A DNA stretch of 64,000 nucleotides from NCBI RefSeq assembly GCF_019970065.1, contig NZ_JAHXYH010000005.1, positions 124,001 through 188,000 of the forward strand, given 5' to 3'. Source of the DNA: Chryseobacterium sp. OSA05B (GTDB lineage: Bacteria > Bacteroidota > Bacteroidia > Flavobacteriales > Weeksellaceae). The translations under genes were made by a program, and so were the position numbers. Below, piece by piece: positions 58,864 through 64,000 of the stretch (positions are counted from its first letter, which is position 1; each line of letters opens with the position of its first letter). The notes under the pieces were generated by a model. It made no database searches. It worked only from the letters and a program-made list of their open reading frames with translations, and had not been told where the DNA came from.

Positions 58864-59925
58864 TTATAATTCTGAACTCTGGAACCTGCCCTCAGAAGGC
58901 ATTTGAGACTGTTTGTACAAAAGTGGTGTTGTATTTTTAATTTTTTTGAATGTGGAAAAGAAGGTAGACTTGGAATTAAATCCAACCTCATAACCAATCT
59001 CTTCAATCTTCAGAAAGGAACCGTTTTCTATTTTGTCACAAGCTTCGCTGATCCTGTATTCATTGATGTAGGTTGAAAAGCTTTTACAAAGATTATCATT
59101 CAGCAGCTGGGAAAGTTGATGGGCAGACATATTCATTTTGGTGGCCAGATCACTTAATTTCAGATTTGGATTTTTGTATAATTCTTCAGAATTCATCAGT
59201 CGTTCAAGTTTTGAAACAAAACTATCTGCAAGCTCTTCTGAAATCTTTTTATTAGTATATTTTGGAACTTCCTTTACATACTCCTGATCACTCTTTTTAC
59301 TGAATATAATTAAAAAATTAGCATACAGCACAAAGGAGAACAGCAGACTTCCACTAGCACAGTAGATCTGAAGCCAACCCGTAGAAATTAGCTGATAGGA
59401 CAGGAAGATAATCACATTGCTGATCATCACCGGAAGGATAAACTTATTGGGGTTTTGAGTCGTCTGTTTTGAAAAAACATAATACTGGTACACCGATAAC
59501 ACTACAAATACTGACCAAATGGTATAAATAAAGGTTCCGAAATATCTATCCCAGGTCATCGGAAAGAATAAATACACCAATCCGACAGCTCCAAGGATCA
59601 ACGTCAGAATACCAAAAGAAGTTCTGCACTGTTTTAAATCAAATTCTTCCCGTAAAAATGATGATCTGATATAATAATATAAAGCCGGTCCTGTAAAAAA
59701 TAATGCTGCCATTCCAAAATGAGGAATAATTCTCGGCAAATCCGGATAAAAGTACATTCCAACTGAAATACCTACTCTGGTACTTAAAGTCAGTAAAATT
59801 AAGCCTAAAAAGAAATCCGGAAGATATTTGAATTTTTTGACAAACAGAAGATAGATCCCAAGCAGCAACCCATTAAAGGCTCCTACCGCACTAAAGAAAA
59901 ATAACATCTGCTGTCCGAAAGTCAT
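58864..59925 (-). CDS. 7TM-AraC family transcriptional regulator
   Basis: A 353-residue protein. Residues 1-220 hold seven hydrophobic helices (for example LFFFSAVGAFNGLLLGIYLL, FILPVMISNVIIFLSYQLI and a last SGSLLFSFVLYANFLIIF). The C-terminal AraC domain (about 255-345) has LKLSDLATKMNMSAHQLSQL and IEEIGYEVGFNSKSTFFSTF, the two HTH motifs. The chain therefore senses in the inner membrane and binds DNA directly. It is upstream of the TonB receptor on the same strand, the most likely target. Its ligand is unknown. Confidence 0.9.
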   Translation of the reverse strand: MTFGQQMLFFFSAVGAFNGLLLGIYLLFVKKFKYLPDFFLGLILLTLSTRVGISVGMYFYPDLPRIIPHFGMAALFFTGPALYYYIRSSFLREEFDLKQCRTSFGILTLILGAVGLVYLFFPMTWDRYFGTFIYTIWSVFVVLSVYQYYVFSKQTTQNPNKFILPVMISNVIIFLSYQLISTGWLQIYCASGSLLFSFVLYANFLIIFSKKSDQEYVKEVPKYTNKKISEELADSFVSKLERLMNSEELYKNPNLKLSDLATKMNMSAHQLSQLLNDNLCKSFSTYINEYRISEACDKIENGSFLKIEEIGYEVGFNSKSTFFSTFKKIKNTTPLLYKQSQMPSEGRFQSSEL

Positions 59926-59992
59926 TGTATTTGTTTTTTATTTGCTGTAAAGATGATCAATAGCCGCTTTTATTAATCTGTATGGGTGATTT

Positions 59993-60061
59993 CAATAGGA
60001 ACGGACTTTAGTCCGTTTTACCAATAAAACCTCATCATCCGGCTTTAGCCGAAACCTATTG
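59993..60061. repeat. REP-like nested inverted repeat
   Basis: Outer arms CAATAGG/CCTATTG enclose two hairpins: AACGGACTTTAGTCCGTTT (ACGGAC/GTCCGT) and CGGCTTTAGCCG. The TTTAG loop is shared by both. This looks like a REP/BIME-type dispersed repeat mobilised by an unlinked RAYT transposase. No transposase is in the window. Confidence 0.75.
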
Positions 60062-60172
60062 ACAGTTATTAACTTATGGAAGTAAATTTAATAAAATTAT
60101 TGTGTTCGAATTGATTTAATCTGATAAAAGATTCACCTTTAAATTTTTGTACTTTAGACTATTCTTAAATCA

Positions 60173-60610
60173 ATGAAAAAGTCTGATCAATCCCTTTACA
60201 ATATTTGCATAGCTTCAATAAAACGGAAAACAATGAAACCCTATGATTTCAAATGGACTCAGTTTTATGATTCAGATTCCGAACCTAAATTATTATTTCA
60301 AAATTTCCCAATTGATTTTGCTGAAGAAGAACTTATTATTTGTTCTGTCATTATTGATTCCGACAATTATAGTATTCTAACTACAAGAAAACTAATAACA
60401 AACAATAAGGGAAATATAGAATCCGGAAGTTTGATCAATGCTAAAAACAAATGGTATGGAGAATTTAAAAGCAAAACGGATTCGTATACTTTAGGTGAAG
60501 TTGAATTATCTATAGGTAAAAGATTATTCTATTTTGTCGAAACTGGCAAAGCTTCAATGATTATGATTTATGGGGTAAGAACTTTAGTATTTATCAGTCA
60601 GGAAATTTAA
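60173..60610 (+). CDS. Hypothetical protein
   Basis: A 145-residue protein with no signal peptide or recognisable domain. It contains MKPYDFKWTQFYDSDSEPKL and ELIICSVIIDSDNYSILTTRK. An internal ATG at 60233 would give 125 residues. A TACTTTAG close to the -7 consensus precedes the first start, so that start is preferred. Tyr/Lys/Ser-rich composition and lone position fit a small accessory protein. Confidence 0.6.
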   Translation: MKKSDQSLYNICIASIKRKTMKPYDFKWTQFYDSDSEPKLLFQNFPIDFAEEELIICSVIIDSDNYSILTTRKLITNNKGNIESGSLINAKNKWYGEFKSKTDSYTLGEVELSIGKRLFYFVETGKASMIMIYGVRTLVFISQEI

Positions 60611-60634
60611 TTTCAAAACAACAATGTAAAATAA

Positions 60635-60662
60635 AAAATCCCAAAGCAAGCTTTGGGATTTT
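60635..60662. terminator. Bidirectional terminator before gltA
   Basis: AAAATCCCAAAGC/GCTTTGGGATTTT around AA, between the plus-strand stop (60610) and the minus-strand gltA stop (60683), with A/T runs on both sides. Confidence 0.88.
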
Positions 60663-60682
60663 AATTATAATAGAAACAGTGA

Positions 60683-61969
60683 TTATCTGTTTGTAATATC
60701 GATGTAATCTCTTTTCTGAGCACCTTGGTAAACCTGTCTTGGTCTTCCGATAGGATCTCCTTTGATTCTCATTTCTTTCCACTGAGAAATCCATCCCGGA
60801 AGTCTTCCTAATGCAAACATTACGGTGAACATTTCTGTAGGGATTCCTAGCGCTCTGTAGATGATACCTGAATAGAAATCCACGTTTGGATATAGTTTTC
60901 TTTCTACGAAGTACTCGTCTTCAAGAGCTACTCTTTCCAACTGCATTGCAATGTCAAGAGCTTTATCCTGGATTCCTAATGCGTTAAGGATATCATCAGC
61001 TGCTTTCTTAATGATTTTTGCTCTTGGGTCAAAGTTTTTGTATACTCTGTGTCCGAAGCCCATTAGACGGAAGCTGTCATTTTTATCTTTAGCTTTTGCT
61101 ACCCATTTGTTAACGTCTCCACCATCTTTTTCGATCAGTTCAAGCATTTCTATTACAGCCTGGTTCGCTCCTCCGTGAAGAGGACCCCAAAGTGCAGAAA
61201 CACCCGCAGAAATAGAAGCGAAAAGACCTGTGTGAGCAGAACCTACCATTCTTACTGTAGAAGTAGAACAGTTTTGCTCGTGGTCAGCATGAAGGATTAA
61301 TAATTTATCAAGAGCATCTACAATGACAGGGTTTACTTCAAATTCCTCGTTTGGTAATCTGAAAGCCATTTTGTAGAAGTTTTCTACGTAGTTAAGGCTG
61401 TTGTCTCCGTGGTTAAGCGGAAGCCCCTGAGTTTTTCTGTACGTCCATGCACAAAGGTGAGAGAATTTAGCAATCATCAATTCTGCAGCGTGGTCCATTT
61501 CTTCTTTAGAGTTTACGTTAACAGCTTTAGGATTGAAAGCGGTCAAAGCGGAAGTTAAAGAAGATAAAACTCCCATAGGATGAGCAGAACGAGGGAAAGC
61601 ATCGATGATTTTTTTCATCTCCTCTGCTATAAAATTATATTTTTTAATATTATTGTTAAAAGTACCGAATTGGTCCTGAGTAGGTAATTCACCATGTAAT
61701 AAAAGATACATTACTTCTGTGAAGTTAGATTTTTCAGCAATTTGCTCGATTGGATAACCTCTGTAGAATAATTCTCCTTTATCTCCGTCTAAGTAAGTGA
61801 TGTCGCTAAGAGTAGCTCCGGTATTTTTGTACCCTAAATCCAGAGTGATTAAACCTGTCTGGTCTCTTAATTTTGAAATATCAATTCCTCTGTCTCCGAT
61901 AGTACTATCCACGATTGGATATTCATATGAATTACCGTCGTAATTCAATATTACTTTGTTGTCTGACAT
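60683..61969 (-). CDS. gltA: Citrate synthase
   Basis: A 428-residue type II citrate synthase, making citrate from oxaloacetate and acetyl-CoA. Active-site motifs are LLILHADHEQNCSTSTVRMV (His), ALWGPLHGGANQAVIEML (His) and GFGHRVYKNFDPRAKIIKK, and the C-terminal ALGRLPGWISQWKEM precedes the RPRQVY arginine region. The N-terminal small beta domain (ILNYDGNSYEYPIVDSTIGD) is the family's hallmark. Full length, single gene. Confidence 0.98.
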   Translation of the reverse strand: MSDNKVILNYDGNSYEYPIVDSTIGDRGIDISKLRDQTGLITLDLGYKNTGATLSDITYLDGDKGELFYRGYPIEQIAEKSNFTEVMYLLLHGELPTQDQFGTFNNNIKKYNFIAEEMKKIIDAFPRSAHPMGVLSSLTSALTAFNPKAVNVNSKEEMDHAAELMIAKFSHLCAWTYRKTQGLPLNHGDNSLNYVENFYKMAFRLPNEEFEVNPVIVDALDKLLILHADHEQNCSTSTVRMVGSAHTGLFASISAGVSALWGPLHGGANQAVIEMLELIEKDGGDVNKWVAKAKDKNDSFRLMGFGHRVYKNFDPRAKIIKKAADDILNALGIQDKALDIAMQLERVALEDEYFVERKLYPNVDFYSGIIYRALGIPTEMFTVMFALGRLPGWISQWKEMRIKGDPIGRPRQVYQGAQKRDYIDITNR

Positions 61970-62011
61970 TTATTTTATTTTTTTTTCTAAATATACTACT
62001 TATTACAAAAT

Positions 62012-62039
62012 ACGGCAAACAAAAATTATCGCTTGCCGT
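62012..62039 (-). terminator. Terminator after enolase
   Basis: ACGGCAA/TTGCCGT with a 14-nt A/T-rich loop, 16 bp past the eno stop on the minus strand, followed by ATTTTGT. Confidence 0.65.
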
Positions 62040-62054
62040 TATTTATAAATTCAA

Positions 62055-63347
62055 TTATCTTTTAATTTTGAATGCATCTAATCCAGGGAAATAAGCAGTA
62101 TCACCCAATGCTTCTTCAATTCTTAACAGCTGGTTGTACTTCGCCATTCTGTCTGATCTTGAAGCAGATCCTGTTTTGATCTGTCCGCAGTTCATCGCTA
62201 CTGCAAGGTCAGCAATGGTAGCATCTTCAGTTTCTCCCGATCTGTGAGACATTACTGAAGTGAACTTGTTGTTCTGAGCCATTTGTACAGCATCCATAGT
62301 TTCGGTAAGAGAACCGATCTGGTTTACTTTTACAAGGATAGAGTTAGCAATACCTTCTTTTACTCCTCTTGACAGTCTTTCAACGTTGGTTACGAATAAA
62401 TCATCCCCTACAAGCTGTACTCTGTCACCGATTTTATCTGTAAGCATTTTCCAACCTTCCCAGTCGTTTTCCTGCATACCGTCTTCGATAGAGATGATAG
62501 GATATTTAGCAGCTAATTCAGCAAGGTAAGAAACCTGCTCGCTGCTAGAGAACTGAGCTGCATCCGGAGTCTGGAATTTTCTGTAATCGTAGATTCCGTC
62601 TTTGTAGAATTCTGAAGCTGCACAGTCCAGTGCCAGCATGATATCGTCACCAGGCTTATAACCCGCTTTTTCGATCGCCTGAAGCAATGTATCCAAAGCA
62701 TCTTCAGTTCCTTTGAACGTAGGAGCAAAACCTCCTTCGTCACCTACCGCAGTAGAAAGACCTCTTGAATGAAGAATAGATTTCAGGTTGTGGAAGATTT
62801 CAGTTCCTTTTCTCAATGAATCAGAGAAAGATTCTGCTTTTACCGGCATGATCATGAATTCCTGGAATGCGATAGGCGCATCAGAGTGAGATCCACCGTT
62901 AATAACATTCATCATAGGAACAGGAAGGGTGTTGGCATTCACACCTCCTACATATTTATATAAAGGAATTCTCAATTCAGCAGCAGCCGCTTTTGCTACA
63001 GCCAGAGAAACTCCTAAAATTGCATTAGCACCCAGGTTTCCTTTGTTGGCAGTTCCATCAAGATCAATCATGATCTGATCGATAAAGTTCTGCTCAAAAA
63101 CCGGTTGTCCAATTAAGTTTTCTGCAATGACTTCTTTTACATTTTCTACAGCTTTCAGGACGCCTTTACCCATATAATCTGAACCACCGTCACGTAATTC
63201 CACTGCTTCATGTTCACCCGTAGATGCTCCTGAAGGCACTGCAGCACGTCCCATGGCACCGCTTTCCGTAAATACATCTACTTCAATGGTAGGATTACCT
63301 CTGGAATCCAAAATTTGTCTCGCTTCTATAAAAGAAATTGCACTCAT
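62055..63347 (-). CDS. eno: Enolase
   Basis: A 430-residue glycolytic enzyme converting 2-phosphoglycerate to phosphoenolpyruvate. Motifs are ARQILDSRGNPTIEVDVF, MNVINGGSHSDAPIAFQEFM, GDEGGFAPTFKGTEDALD, IEDGMQENDWEGWKML, SILVKVNQIGSLTETM (catalytic Lys) and SHRSGETEDATIADLAV. Full length, with a -7 element upstream. Confidence 0.98.
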   Translation of the reverse strand: MSAISFIEARQILDSRGNPTIEVDVFTESGAMGRAAVPSGASTGEHEAVELRDGGSDYMGKGVLKAVENVKEVIAENLIGQPVFEQNFIDQIMIDLDGTANKGNLGANAILGVSLAVAKAAAAELRIPLYKYVGGVNANTLPVPMMNVINGGSHSDAPIAFQEFMIMPVKAESFSDSLRKGTEIFHNLKSILHSRGLSTAVGDEGGFAPTFKGTEDALDTLLQAIEKAGYKPGDDIMLALDCAASEFYKDGIYDYRKFQTPDAAQFSSSEQVSYLAELAAKYPIISIEDGMQENDWEGWKMLTDKIGDRVQLVGDDLFVTNVERLSRGVKEGIANSILVKVNQIGSLTETMDAVQMAQNNKFTSVMSHRSGETEDATIADLAVAMNCGQIKTGSASRSDRMAKYNQLLRIEEALGDTAYFPGLDAFKIKR

Positions 63348-63412
63348 ATTGTTTAGTTTTAAACCATCAGCAAATGCTTCAGGCTGTTTTTATTAATAAT
63401 TATACTTGATCA

Positions 63413-63420
63413 CAAATTTA
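63413..63420 (-). promoter_or_regulatory. -7 promoter element of eno
   Basis: On the minus strand TAAATTTG, a perfect TAnnTTTG, 65 bp before the eno ATG. The -33 region is T-rich without a clear TTTG. Confidence 0.5.
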
Positions 63421-63539
63421 ATGAAAAAACTAACCTGATGAAAAAAACAGAGCTTTAATATTTGGTAATAAATCATAAATTCTCCAACCTTGTTGATTGG
63501 AGAATGGGTATGAAAAATTTGGAGCTAATTTCTTTTATA

Positions 63540-64000
63540 TTATCTGTTTCTAAAATCTTCCGGGAAATTTTCCAGTTTCTCAAGATCAAGTTCTAAATGG
63601 GTATTCCCGTTATCCGTAATTGCTCCTATGGTAAACGCTCCATAAGCAGGAATTTTGTATTCTACTACTTTCTTCCCATTTCCTTCAAGATGGATGATGG
63701 ATTTAGCAAAAGAATTATGCAGAAATAAGTAAACATCACTATTTAAATCCCCTTCTACGGAAGAGACCTTTATGATCAGATTCAGGACACCTGGAAGATT
63801 GGAATGGTCATAATCTGCGGTAAGCGATTTTCCATTGACCCTGCTCTTTCCTCCGAATCTTCCTTTCTGCGGATCATTGGAATGAGTAATCGGTGGTAGC
63901 CATGAGATTAATAATGCACTTTGATCCAGTGCACTGGTTCCAATCTCAGTGAAACTTTTGCTTTCCACGGCATCTTTCAGCTGAATAGATTCACTTACTT
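63540..64000 (-). CDS. C-terminal part of a protein with a possible pYEATS-like domain (5' end beyond window)
   Basis: The frame is open to the right window edge and stops at 63540, giving at least 152 residues with no believable internal start (the GTG at 63968 is not preferred). The end reads SFAKSIIHLEGNGKKVVEYK then IPAYGAFTIGAITDNGNTHL, a beta-sandwich pattern with hydrophobic G-A-F-T-I-G-A that recalls the pYEATS domain. pYEATS modules sit at the end of several bacterial caspase-like or effector proteins. The upstream part is unseen, so the family call is tentative. Confidence 0.5.
   Translation of the reverse strand, partial: VSESIQLKDAVESKSFTEIGTSALDQSALLISWLPPITHSNDPQKGRFGGKSRVNGKSLTADYDHSNLPGVLNLIIKVSSVEGDLNSDVYLFLHNSFAKSIIHLEGNGKKVVEYKIPAYGAFTIGAITDNGNTHLELDLEKLENFPEDFRNR

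Noticed and set aside
1..64000. CRISPR array, prophage, insertion sequence or tRNA/rRNA genes
   Set aside because: No spaced direct-repeat array, transposase, integrase, phage structural gene or cloverleaf-like tRNA was recognised. A tRNA hidden in a gap cannot be fully excluded by eye.

Overview
The window reads as a chromosomal segment of a Flavobacteriia member of the Bacteroidota, most like Chryseobacterium or a close Weeksellaceae relative. The signs are a low-GC, gene-dense layout, a type IX secretion C-terminal sorting domain, several outer-membrane beta-barrel receptors with Bacteroidota-type plugs, an OmpA protein with thrombospondin type 3 repeats, weak Shine-Dalgarno signals, and many upstream copies of the Bacteroidota -7 promoter element TAnnTTTG. 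No insertion sequence, prophage, CRISPR array, rRNA or tRNA was recognised. The genus is an inference from protein style, not from a search.

Layout. 1-6.5 kb: the 5' part of a 4-alpha-glucanotransferase, a T9SS cargo protein, a repeat-filled gap, cysS, a DinB-like protein, folE and an acyltransferase-like protein. 6.5-15.5 kb: a methionine block on the minus strand, transcribed metX, ACT-homoserine dehydrogenase, sulfhydrylase, MetH N-terminal part, MetH C-terminal part, metF, headed by a SAM-I (S-box) riboswitch at 15329-15431 and a good -7 element. Together these take aspartate semialdehyde through homoserine, acetylhomoserine and homocysteine to methionine. 15.6-18.8 kb: a large GH63-like glycosidase and an OsmC protein. 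18.8-26.1 kb: a membrane cluster of a DUF58 protein, a MoxR ATPase, a DUF4350 protein, a DUF4129 protein, a polytopic protein and a SpoIIM-like protein, with a divergent RDD protein. 26.3-36.6 kb: housekeeping genes including an LpxH-like phosphoesterase next to a glycosyltransferase, yebC, the OmpA protein, smpB, an ABC-F ATPase with one degenerate ATP site, an M48 protease, recJ and nadD.

37-50.3 kb looks like an envelope or signalling accessory region. It holds a large lipoprotein, a secreted protein, a NarL-type response regulator, a 1005-residue beta-propeller sensor kinase, two tandem paralogous outer-membrane barrels and a lipoprotein alpha/beta hydrolase. 50.4-55.2 kb has an orphan secreted protein, a GH43-discoidin enzyme and two neighbouring arginine-deiminase-fold enzymes. 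55.4-60 kb has a small secreted orphan behind a duplicated 21-bp-phased operator-like motif, a 53-residue double-glycine-leader cysteine-rich peptide (the most interesting gene here), a TonB-dependent receptor and a 7TM-AraC regulator. 60-64 kb has an orphan, gltA, eno and the 3' part of a possible pYEATS-like protein.

Beyond genes, the main structural observations are a two-hairpin dispersed element in three copies upstream of metH-N, moxR and smpB, a REP-like nested inverted repeat, a duplicated roughly 100-bp palindrome-ended element, and an 8-bp microsatellite.
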